This document shows, piece by piece, positions 11,508 to 21,418 of a DNA stretch of 64,000 nt. Below the pieces are notes generated by a model that worked only from the letters and a program-made list of their open reading frames with translations, searched no databases and had not been told where the DNA came from. How positions within the stretch are numbered: the first letter of the stretch is position 1; every line of letters begins with the position of its first letter. The stretch is from Chrysogorgia sp. JL179-B06. Lineage: Eukaryota > Cnidaria > Anthozoa > Scleralcyonacea > Chrysogorgiidae. The DNA lies in the NCBI GenBank assembly GCA_035772405.1, contig JAYKKM010000263.1:3036001-3100000 (forward strand), given 5' to 3'. The position numbers and the translations under genes were made by a program.

Positions 11508-12081
11508 TTGAAAAAGAAGAAAAACCCATTATTGAATCACGGTGACTTCCATAGGGTATATTGTTTATTTAGCAAAGTGAAAAGGTGGTAAACTGCCAAA
11601 AATTTAGTGACGAGATACTGACGTTTCGAATTTTTTTTAAATTTATCTAAGTTTATGGAACTTTATATTTGTTAATTTTATTTAGTCTATGTGAGTAAAT
11701 GACGTCAGACGTATCTAATTTTCATATTTTAAAAACCTGAATATTTTCGGAACGAGACGAAATATTGAGAAACTGTGCGCGCTAAGAAAAGTGAAGGGCT
11801 CTGTGGACAAGAATGAAAATCTCATGCCTTGAAATACGTGATTTTCTAATTTGATGATCTCATTCAGTGATTGGTCAATTTGTGGTCCGTAACTTTATAG
11901 GTACGGTATGGACCGCTTCTGTTTTAAAAAACAAAAAAGCCATATAATAAACATCTTATGAACCTCGTTTTTTGGGCCGTATCACAAGTTAAGAATCCTC
12001 GTTTGTTTCCTTCGGTTGATGGCCCTCGATAAAAATTGAAGGAAACAAACATATCTGGATAATCAAGGTCTCGGGAAAATG
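11508..12081. other. non-coding; carries a repeat shared with 39.2 kb
   Basis: The stretch 11573-11634 recurs inverted at about 39217-39280, including AAAGGTGGTAAACTGCCAA and GACGAGATACTGACGTTTCG. The rest is AT-rich with no supported gene. Confidence 0.5.
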
Positions 12082-12954
12082 ACAGCAGCTGTGACTCACG
12101 CCGGACGCGTGCGTGACTCACACGTGACTCACGCACGCGTATTGTATGTGTTTGTGAATAATATTTTAATATTTTAGTTGAATGATTTGCAAGTGCGGGT
12201 ATATAGCTGAAACGTTTACATCAGGTGTTTAATAATGGACTTGGTCGTGTGGTTTATGAATTCGACGCAACTTGAGTATCCAATTTCTCCGCCGTTCATG
12301 TCTAGAAAGCGATTGACTGTCGAAAGAGACGAAATCAAACGAGTGATCCAATCGAACAATTAACCTTATATTGACACGATTATAGTAAATATTATTTATG
12401 TCGAGATACCGAACGGTGATTGCAAACCTAGACAAATAGCGCCAATTTATATTAACTAGATAAATTCGGATTAATGAGAAGCAACGTCAACAAATACGAT
12501 CACGCAATATCGCAATCTAATGACAACCCCCCCGAAATCTCTGTCTCGCTCAACCGATGAACGCTATCCATACAATTTATGTCGAGATACCGAACGGTGG
12601 GATGGGAAGAAAACCAACGTGATTGCAAACCTAGACAAATAGCGCCAATCTATATTAAATTCGGTTTCAAAGCAATTTGGGCGACTAAATAAACATCGTC
12701 TCAAATGTCTCGATGGACACTTATTCGGGCCAGGAAGCGTCTAAACGTATTAACGCCCACGATAACCAATTGCGATGTAAGCATGGGGGACTCAAATTAA
12801 TAACAAGAACCGCGCTTATATAAAGCTCGATGGTAATGCAGAGCCAATACTTTACTTGCAGTGTTTCACCGTAGTTTCTTGCGTTTACCGTGTTGGGTTG
12901 TTTCCCGGGTGTGATTGTTTTTGGCTGTACTCTGGGGGTATTGTGGGGGCGCTA

Positions 12955-13405
12955 AGTCCTCCTATAGTCTTAAATAGTCATCCTATAGACCTAAATAGTC
13001 TTCCTATAGTCCTAAATAGTCCTCATATATAGTCCTCCGATAGTCCTAAATAGTGCTCCTGTAGTCCCAAATAGTCCTCCGATAGTCCTAAATAGTCCTC
13101 CAATAGTCCCAAATAGTCCTCCGATAGTCCGAAATAGTCCTCCAATAGTCCTAAATAGTCCTCCAATAGTCCTAAATAGTCCTCCAATAGTCCTTAGTAG
13201 TCCTCCAATAGTCCAAAATAGTCCTCATGTAGTCCTAAATATTCCTCCGATAGTCCTAAATAGTCTTCCTAAGTCCTAAATAGTCCTCCGATAGTCCTAA
13301 ATAATCTTCCTAGGTCCTAAATAGTCCTCCGATAGTCCTCATGTAGACCTAAATAGTCCTCCGATAGTCCTAAATTTTCCTACAATAGTTCTAAATAGTC
13401 ATTGA
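12955..13405 (+). repeat. TAGTCC minisatellite at the inner end of the left arm
   Basis: About 25 degenerate copies of a 16-18 bp unit of the form ATAGTCCTAAATAGTCCTCC, with variants such as CCGATAGTCC and CCTATAGTCC. The same unit appears inverted at the inner end of the right arm. Confidence 0.9.
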
Positions 13406-13489
13406 AAATTACAGTGCCACTAATTAAACATAAATAAGGCTAAAATAAAAAAGTTGCGTTATTCTGAGCATGACCATCGCTGGGTAAAC

Positions 13490-14318
13490 ATGTCTTACAC
13501 ATGTGATAACTGCGGTAAATTATTTGCCAACCCAAGTAATCGCCTCCGTCACGAGAAAAATGTCCATCGAGGAGCTGACCATTACAACGATCCGTCTCCT
13601 GTGGTCAGTGGATCTACAGTTATGAAACATCCATTCACCTGTATTGTGGCTGGATGTACTCAAAGTGGTAAGACGGTATGGGTGAGAAAGCTATTGGAAA
13701 ACGCTCAAGCAACCATCAGCCCTCTGCCTGAACGTATCATCTGGTGCTATGGACAATGGCAACCCATGTACTTGGATATGATCACGACTATACCAGGCAC
13801 TGACATTGACAAAAAGGACTTTTTAGATGTCTCCAAACGCAACCTCATCGTCCTCGACGATCTTATGGCTCAGTCAGGGGGAGATAAACGCATAGCCGAC
13901 CTATTCACAAAGGGTAAGTCATCATCGGAATCTATCTGTCATCTACATTGTTCAGAATATATTTCATCAAGGCAAAGAAACCAGAAATATCAGCCTCAAT
14001 GCCCACTATATCGTGCTATTCAAATCTCCACGGGACAAGCAACAAATATCAGTCTTAGCACGACAAGTCAACCCTGGCCATGTTCAAGAGTTTATGAAAA
14101 GTTACGAGGAAGCGACAAGTCGTCCTCATGGTTATCTCATGATTGATTTAAAACCCACAACCGACGATCAACGTCGATTAAAAACGAACGTACTACCCAA
14201 AGAAAATACCGCTGGTCAACAGAACCTGGACCGCTATATTCGAAAGCGATCGTATCAACAACCACCCATCCTCAATGCTATGTACAACTCGGATCAACAG
14301 ATGCACAAAGTGCTGTAA
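13490..14318 (+). pseudogene. C2H2 zinc finger fused to A32/FtsK-type packaging-ATPase-like P-loop domain, frameshifted
   Basis: The likely start is the ATG at 13490, giving MSYTCDNCGKLFANPSN and RLRHEKNVH, a classical C2H2 finger. A Walker A motif, GCTQSGKT, follows near 13653, and a Walker B-like run, NLIVLDDLM, near 13840. Just after LFTKG, near 13913, the frame changes by one base. The upstream frame runs on without family-like sequence to a stop at 14146, while downstream domain sequence resumes in another frame (with VLFKSPRDKQQ and then LARQVNP) to about 14318. The C-terminus abuts the MITE at 14308, so the natural end may be lost. ATPases of this fold pump DNA into capsids in many DNA viruses; that role here is inference. 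I recall close relatives in aquatic animal genomes. Confidence 0.7.
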
Positions 14319-15134
14319 AAGTTACTTTTTTTTTGGAACTAGTTACAGTTACATGCTCAAAAAAAGGAACTAGTTACTGGTAAAAGTTACATGAAATAAA
14401 TGTAACTAGTTACCGTTACAAAGTTACTTTAAGATTTTTGTAACTAGTTACAAAGTTACTTTGACATTTTTGTAACTTGTTAAAAGTTACATTCCCAGGT
14501 TTTACTATTTACAATGGCAATGGGTTCAGTTGAGTTAAAGTATACTGTCTTTTAGTGACCTTATACCTTCTTTAAAGAACGAGATAACCCAACAACAAAT
14601 ACTCAAATAAAACACAGTACAGTGAATCAGTATTTAAAAAACATTAAACATTTTGCATTCGAACATGTCCGCCAAATACGGTCAAGGATGCCTCGCATGA
14701 AGTCATGACTCAATAGTGCATGAAATTATGAAAATTATTCTGTTTATTCAACGAAAATCATGACACCCTCGTGAAATTGAGTCTTGAAAAATATGAAGAT
14801 TACAAAACTAATATGCGCCCGTGATCAGTGGTCAGCAGATTGGCGTTGATAATTTGGCGAGGACGTTAGCCCGGCCTACATGAAATATTGAAATGTATAA
14901 ATACGGAAATACCAACACTGCTTCAATTGACTGTAGAAGTGAGCGCGAGAATGTAACGGAAAAGTAACGTTAACGCTGGTAACAAATGTAACTCGTTATA
15001 GTTCCATTTTTAGCAAAATGTAACTAGTTACAGTTACCTCCTCGCAAAATGTAACTAGTTACCCGTATAGTTACTTTAAAAAGTAACGATTACTTGTAAT
15101 TTCGTTACTTGTAACGAAGTTACTTACAGCACTG
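14308..15134. mobile_element. hAT-like MITE rich in GTAACTAGTTAC
   Basis: The right end reads CTTACAGCACTG, whose complement CAGTGCTGTAAG is a typical hAT end. The left end is AAGTGCTGTAAAAG with one or two changes. Inside both ends lie many copies of GTAACTAGTTAC and AAGTTAC, a dense subterminal repeat typical of hAT MITEs. The 827 bp contain no credible gene. A clean 8-bp duplication was not found, so the family call rests on the ends. It separates the ATPase-like gene from the next ORF. Confidence 0.65.
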
Positions 15135-15146
15135 CGAGACAATATT

Positions 15147-15755
15147 ATGCATGCGCCTCAGTTAACACCATATGAAAAGAGTACGCTTTATTCGAATGAA
15201 CTACACCGTTTCCAGACATTCCAAAATCAACTACAAAATCAACTTCATATTCAAAATAGTCATCAAAATCAGCTTCAGAATCTGTTAACGAAAAGCCTGG
15301 CGATGGCCTCAAAGAAACAAAGTTCTGCTCATGGGCCAGATCAACAATCAGATCAACCCATGCAAAATATTGTGGTTGCTTCAGAGCAACAAAGTCCGTC
15401 ATATCCCCCAGGGATTTCTGATTCACCTGAGGATTATTTTTTAACGCCGCCTCGCACAGTTGAGCATCCGGGACGACACTGGCACACTGGTGACACCGAT
15501 GTGGATGAAAGTGATTCAGACGAAAGAGAAGATGTAGATGATACTGTTGTGGATGAAAGTTGTTCAGATGAAAGAGACCCTGATGAAGACGAAGAATCTG
15601 AAAAAACCGTGATCGGCAAGACAATGATGAATACCAAAATTCGTTTAATGCTTCGGATGAAGACTCTCATGAAAGTGACCATTACATTTCGCAAAATCCA
15701 CGGAATGAACCTCATAATCCAACAAAAATTAGATTACTCAAGAAACTTTTTTTAA
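15147..15755 (+). CDS. acidic, glutamine-rich protein of the inverted-repeat element
   Basis: The ORF starts just after the inserted MITE, so its true beginning may lie before the insertion. It opens with LTPYEKSTLYSNELHRF, a helical-looking segment that recalls a motif in proteins encoded beside similar ATPases. A Gln/Asn-rich stretch follows (QNQLQNQLH), then an Asp/Glu/Ser-rich tail with DVDESDSDERE. From about 15610 the acidic composition continues better in a neighbouring frame (ASDEDSHESDHYI), so a late frameshift is likely. Function is unknown; a minor structural protein is one possibility, by context only. Confidence 0.5.
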   Translation: MHAPQLTPYEKSTLYSNELHRFQTFQNQLQNQLHIQNSHQNQLQNLLTKSLAMASKKQSSAHGPDQQSDQPMQNIVVASEQQSPSYPPGISDSPEDYFLTPPRTVEHPGRHWHTGDTDVDESDSDEREDVDDTVVDESCSDERDPDEDEESEKTVIGKTMMNTKIRLMLRMKTLMKVTITFRKIHGMNLIIQQKLDYSRNFF

Positions 15756-15829
15756 AACTCTATATCTGTCTCGGAACATCCCGTTCCACAAATATGACTT
15801 AATGCTGAGGGCACTCCCATACCCGCTAT

Positions 15830-15965
15830 TTAGGACAATAGGAGGACTATTTAGGACTACAGGAGGACTGTTTAGGACTATCGGAGGACAATATAGGACT
15901 ATCGGAGGACTATATAGGAGGACTATTTAGGTCTATAGGATGACTATTTAAGACTATAGGAGGAC
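15830..15965 (-). repeat. TAGTCC minisatellite at the inner end of the right arm
   Basis: The unit GGACTATTTAGGACTATCGG is repeated about eight times. It is the reverse complement of the left-arm unit and is shorter overall. Confidence 0.88.
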
Positions 15966-17170
15966 TTAGCGCACCCACAATACCCCCAGAGTACGGCCAG
16001 AAACAATCACACCCGGGAAACTACCCAACACGGTAAACGCAAGAAACTACGGTGAAACACTGCAAGTAAAGTATTGGCTCTGCATTACCATCGTGATTTA
16101 TATAAGCGCGGTTCTTGTTATTAATTTGAGTCCCCCATGCTTACATCGCAATTGGTTATCGTGGGCGTTAATACGTTTAGACGCTTCCTGGCCCGAATAA
16201 GTGTTCATCGAGACATTTGAGACGATGTTTATTTAGTCGCCCAAATTGCTTTGAAACCGAATTTATCTAGTTATAGATTGGCGCTATTTGTCTAGGTTTG
16301 CAATCACGTTGGTTTTCTTCCCGTCCCACCGTTCGGTATCTCGACATAAATTGTATGGATAGCGTTCATCGGTTTTGGCTTTTGCGACGAACGAGACAGA
16401 GATTGCGGGGGGTTGTCATTGGATTGCGATATTGCGTGATCGTATTTTTAGACGTTGCTTCTCATTAATCCGAATTTATCTAGTTAATATAAATTGGCGC
16501 TATTTGTCTAGGTTTGCAATCACGTTGGTTTTCTTCCCGTCCCACCGTTCGGTATCTCGACATAAATAATATTTACTGTAATCGTGTGAATATAAGGTGA
16601 ATCGTTCGATTGGATCACTCGTTCGATTTCGTCTCTTTCGACAGTCAGTCGCTTTCTAGATATGAACGGCAGCGAAAGGGATACTCAAGTTGCGTCGAAT
16701 TCATAACAAACCACACGACCAAGTCAATTATTAAACACCAGATGTAAACGTTTCAAATAAAAAAATGTTAAAAGGTTATTAACAAACACATACAAAATGC
16801 GTGTGAGTCATGCGTGAGTCACGGCTGCTGTGCGTCACGCGTGAGTCACGCGTTGCTCGACCAATCAGCGCGCGGCGGCATCCCTTTGTACGCTATATGG
16901 GGGGTTACCTACTCTCGCAGCTCGCTGCGAGTACTGGCATGGTTTCCACTATATTTCCATCACATGCAGCTCGTTGCGATAACTCGCGGGGTTTCAAGAC
17001 TGATGGAGCGACAGCCGAGTTTTTTTAACAAACTTCGAGGTGTTTGCAGAATATCCTGATGAAGCACTCTTCTGAGTGTTTGATATAGCACCTCCAATAA
17101 ATCGGTCTTTACGAGAAAATCGAGGTGAAATTTCGATTAATTTATGTTAGTTCTTCCTTCAATATCTATG

Positions 17171-17626
17171 CAAGTTAATATTCGACACGGTAATAATTTC
17201 CTTTGTGTAGTTTTCGCCATGAATTACTAATGATTTGAAATGTTGACATAACAGAAGCATGTGATTATAAACTGTCTTTTGGTTGGTTTATTCACTGCGA
17301 ATACTTGCTGCGAGTAAAAAATAGTTCAGAATTTTCAACCATCTGCCACGAGCGCTAAAATACTCGCAGCGAGCTTGCGAGTACTCACAGCGAGCTGCGA
17401 GTTGCTTCGTGCGAGGACTGGAAATTAGGCTTAAGTTAATATTCGACATGGTGATGATTTCCTTTGTGCAGTTTTCACCATGTTGACATAACAGAAGCAT
17501 GTGACTACAAACTGTCTTTTGATTGGTTTATTCACCGCGAAAAAAAATAGTTCAGAATTTTCAACCATCTGCCACGAGCGCTAAAATACTCGCAGCGAGC
17601 TGCTTCGTGCGAGGACTGGACATTAG
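17171..17626 (+). repeat. two direct copies of a 190-240 bp unit
   Basis: Copy 1 is at about 17171-17413 and copy 2 at about 17432-17626. Both begin AGTTAATATTCGACA and end GCTTCGTGCGAGGACTGG. Copy 1 contains an extra GCGAGTACTCACAGCGAG stretch and an extra block after TTTTCGCCATG. Confidence 0.85.
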
Positions 17627-17805
17627 GTTAGGATTTAGGCAATGTTAAATTAACATATTTACCGATTTACGCCCAAAATCATCGACTGTATTGCTATTAT
17701 AATAATTTGGCCCAGGCTTGCCCGAAAAAACAAACAAACATGGAGGCGATAAAAGAGAACATAGAAGGACAACCTCTAACAGGACTTCAAAAGTAAGATT
17801 TATTA

Positions 17806-18904
17806 TAACCTGCGAAGCAGGCGTTTGGGGATTGGGGGAGGGGGCCGGGGTCTGGGGTGAGTGCAGATGGAATGCCTGCACGAAAGACCCATGTTTTTGG
17901 ATTTCTACGTCCACCAGAGGACGCTAAATTCTGATTGGCTAACTCAACTCATTAGTATTCAGGGGTTTCCTGTCAGGAAATAAACATTTAAAAATGGCGG
18001 CTTTAGAAAACCATGTTGGATCTTCAGTTCGTTGCTGGTGGTAGCTTTAAATTAAAACAGGAACAAAAAGTTGCTACAAGGGAGCTGCTGGTAGGAAAAG
18101 ATGTTTTGATGGCTTACCAACGGGATTTGGCGAGAGTTTGATTATGGATTTGGTAGATTTACCAGACGTTCGTGCGAACGCGTTATTATCAGTCGGCAGG
18201 GGAAGCAGCTATATCATTGTGATTTCTACTTTGTCCTTGTCTTCAGGTGTTTCAACAATGCTCTCTGGGCCTTCGGAGAATTCCTTCGATGTTTCAGAAT
18301 AGAGAGACTTACGGCTAAACGTATATAAGTGATGGTTTCTAGCTACGTTTTCTTGCATATGTGAAATTTCTTGGCCAAATCCCATTCTGGAGTTACGGTG
18401 TTCGGTAGTCAGATGTCGCTTCATTCTATCAGGGCTATTAATGTTATCGGTTGGTGGAACATCGCTGTCTCCTTTCGAATGTGTTAATACTGATTTCGTT
18501 AAGTTCAAAAGCATTTCTTATTTTTTCTGCCGCAAGACCTACAAACCCGCTCTCGGAGAAAGTTTCACTGCGTATAATGCAAAGCCAATTGATTCACAAG
18601 CCTCAGCCAGAATCAACTCTGTGCTTCCATGTCTACACGATTGCTTGAATAAATTTTCAAAATAAATTTTGTTTCCACCAGATGCAGCCAAGCTTTTTAC
18701 GGAGTTTCAGACATGGATATTTCACGATTCGGCCCGAAGTGAAATGTTTTAATCATTGAGGAAAGCCCGCTAGTCGCTGATTGGTTATTTTTGACAGTTT
18801 TTCATGTGGGCGGAAATCCAAAATCATGGGTCTTTCGTGCAGGCGTTCCCTCCTCCCTTCCCCTTTTCGCTTTCCCTCTCCCCCTAACGCCGCCACGCAG
18901 GCTA
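17806..18904. mobile_element. 1.1 kb transposon with GC-rich inverted ends and 9-bp target duplication
   Basis: The left end starts TAACCTGCGAAGCAGGCG and the right end, complemented, TAGCCTGCGTGGCGGCG. Similarity runs inward for about 110 bp and includes GCCTGCACGAAAGACCCATG in both arms. The flanks carry a perfect 9-bp duplication, GATTTATTA, at 17797-17805 and 18905-18913. A duplication of 9 bp with long ends fits Mutator-like transposons best. No transposase is present, so it is non-autonomous. Confidence 0.8.
18013..18165 (+). pseudogene. RecQ/DEAH-like helicase fragment (Q motif and motif I) inside the transposon
   Basis: From the ATG at 18013 the frame reads MLDLQFVAGG, then FKLKQEQKVA, which resembles the RecQ Q-motif region, and later LLVGKDVL. 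The following motif I is found only after a frame change near 18114: codons from 18115 read LPTGFGESLI. Helicases have GKS there; here the lysine codon is GAG, so the ATP-binding lysine is lost. This is therefore a dead fragment. Confidence 0.65.
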
Positions 18905-20220
18905 GATTTATTATTATTTTCCACATATTTATTGTCTTTTTTATATCGGAATTGTTTTAAAACATTACATTCTCTGAGTTTTTACGATCGTTTTGCCAGA
19001 CGAAACAAGATTTCTTTTCAAAAAAACAGTGTTCAGAGGTAAGGTTCTTTGGTAATAGCCTAATCGCTTGCATATTAATTTTGCACTGATTGAAGCATTG
19101 CCAGTCATTATATTTTAAGGTGTAGTTTTGTTGTTTGCAAATAATAGAGTTAGCATGCCATGTTTAGTCGTAATTTAGTACTCATTCATACTGTAAAAAA
19201 TAAAAGTATTATTTTATTCGGATTTTGCATGGTATCGAGAATTATCAAGGCCTAGATTAGATAGGTGCACATGAAACTGCCAAAGTCTAAATAACAGGAG
19301 TTTAGATTCCGAAATACAAAAACGAGGTACCAGAATCACAGAATATACTATTAAAATTATTCCGAATGTTTATCAGTGACATTTCAAAAAATAGGTACGC
19401 AGTGCGCACATGCGGAGACTGGTTTGGGAAAATGGATGATGATGGTAGTTCTAATGTAAATTATAAGACCAGTTTTAAAATTTATACTTCTTAATTCTAT
19501 AGCGAATTCAGTTCAAAAAATAAATGCAACAGAAGCGCAACATTTGAAACCAAAATAAATTTAGCTGCAGGTGAATTAAATTTGACAGGTTCTGTGTCGC
19601 ATCAACAGATAGTTTGACCTTCGTCTCAAACGGGAAAAGTACGACGATTAGAAAAGGGCAATAGAAAGCAAACACAGTGACATACTGAATCTGATGAAAC
19701 AAGAAACAGCCCATTTAATTTGTTAAATCCACATTGAATACTTTTGCTTGTGTATCTGTTACAGATGTCATATCAGAATCCAAAAAATTTAAATATTACA
19801 TATTTTATTTCATTTCTATTTCTGGAAACATGTAAATATTTCAGTTCACTTAATTTCAAACAATAGAATTCTGTTCAATATTGTACATGTACTGTTTGGT
19901 TTTGATCTTCCAGAAATTATCTTTGACTTGACTTAGATATATTCTCTATATGATGAACAGTTCGTTCTTTTGTATTGTTTGTCTTTACTCTCTGTACTGA
20001 GTTTACAGAATTCATTTACTGGTATAGTGTTCCATATGATACTGATCACAATTTTTCGACTGCATGTACTTTTGTACAATTAAGGTTCTTTTCTTCTTGT
20101 TTTTCCGCATTACTTTTTTGTACCTCTTGTTTCTTGTCTTAGGCCATTTCTAAAGAATAACATAATAAAATATATTAATACAATATTATTAAAAATTATT
20201 CACCGAAGTGGAGGTCAATA
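18905..20220. other. AT-rich sequence with no supported gene
   Basis: No intact exon, transposon end or coding relic was recognised on either strand. Confidence 0.35.
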
Positions 20221-20500
20221 GTGGTGGATATTTACAGAGCTGCAAAGTGGCAAGGTAAATATTCACACTATTCACCTACACTGAGGTGAATTATTGTTTT
20301 AGTATAAATACACAGGTGATCATTTTGGAATAGCATTTTCTTTAAAATTGGTTATTTCCTCATCTGTCACACTGAAAAATCGGCTGGCGGACATTTTGTC
20401 TGCAATCGGCTGTAGGTCATTATCATGAAATAATAACTTGACCAATCAGCATGTGCAACTTTCTATAATCACCTGTGTATTTATACTAAAGAAACATTGG
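20190..20500. repeat. MITE-like nested inverted repeats
   Basis: TTTAGTATAAATACACAGGTGAT at about 20308-20330 returns inverted at about 20469-20492. A second inverted pair, GGTGGATATTTAC and GTAAATATTCACAC, lies just left of it. A related TTTAGTATAAA start is seen at 33.9 kb. Confidence 0.55.
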
Positions 20501-20955
20501 TAGATATAAAGACGTTGGACATTTTATAAAACAATAAGTCAAGTGTTTGATAAGCTATTTAAAAAAACGGAAAGGACAAATAAATAGCACTATATAGCAC
20601 TAACTAGCACTTTACATGATTATAAAGACGATTGTAAAAATCATCTCAAATAGTGGTCACAAATTACTTTGGAACCAAGAATTTAAAAACTTTTAATAAT
20701 TAAAAACTTTGAATTTTAACTTGCACTGTAGTGACTTTATTTTCAAATAATTTAATATCATTTTAGGACCATTGAAATGTGTTCTGAAATACTTGAACTG
20801 ATATTTTAACTGAGTAATTAGCAGTGTATGTAGTGAATGATGTCATCATTTACATATTTTAATTGATTAGGCAAATCTGCAATTTGCAATTAGTTTTTGG
20901 AATTATTTTTAGCTATTCTGTCTTGAATGGTCACTAAAATATGTTTTTTCTAAGA
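20500..20955. other. AT-rich sequence with no supported gene
   Basis: Nothing recognised. It borders the Helitron endonuclease relic. Confidence 0.3.
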
Positions 20956-21418
20956 TACCTGAATTAATTTGTTGCTCTAGTATATTTGTAAAAATGTGTT
21001 CAGTTAGTGTTTGATTATCGGTTGTAAAGCTAGATCTTAACTGTCTGTAGCTATCGTTTTCTACCATGACGTGCTTGTCGTTCTGTGTAATTCATCCAAT
21101 TCACATTACAATCTCCAATAAATATAACTTTTTGTAAGGCATTCTCATCAAGAATATTAACTAATGCAGAGCATAGATCTCCAAGAGAGACTTTTGGAGA
21201 GCGATATACTCCAATTACCATCAAGTTTAATAATAATAATAATAATAATATTTATTATTTCTTTCGCGCAAATTAACATACATATATGATCAAATGCGTG
21301 TAACATCTATTAAAACTACAATATGAATACAAAATAGAATTAGATTATTAGTTTACAAATTTAGCAAACTTGAAAAAATAAGAAATTAATTAAAACTAGC
21401 GAATATAAAACTTGTCTA

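Larger units (their letters stand above)
12082..16858. mobile_element. large inverted-repeat element with a packaging-ATPase-like gene
   Basis: The arms at about 12082-13405 and 15830-16858 are long inverted copies. Matching landmarks are the CGCACGCGTATTG / CAAAATGCGTGTG ends, the TTCGGTATCTCGACATAAAT block, and the block near 12660-12960 that returns at 15960-16265. Each arm ends inward in a TAGTCC minisatellite. The roughly 2.4 kb centre has plus-strand genes: a C2H2 finger plus P-loop ATPase at 13490 and an acidic protein after 15147. A hAT-like MITE (14308-15134) sits between them. Within each arm an 80-100 bp block is itself repeated. No flanking duplication was identified, so the outer limits are approximate. 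The gene content recalls virus-like DNA transposons (Polinton-like or adintovirus-like), but capsid, polymerase and integrase genes are absent. Confidence 0.75.

Noticed and set aside
12955..13405. Regular short repeats that might suggest a CRISPR array
   Set aside because: The units are contiguous and degenerate with no unique spacers, and the DNA is eukaryotic.
15145..15715. Minus-strand frames opposite the acidic ORF, including a Ser-rich one
   Set aside because: They are antisense images of Gln- and Asp/Glu-rich codons and lack any motif.
18209..18514. 101-codon minus-strand frame inside the 1.1 kb transposon
   Set aside because: No family likeness, and it lies in a non-autonomous element with a dead helicase fragment.
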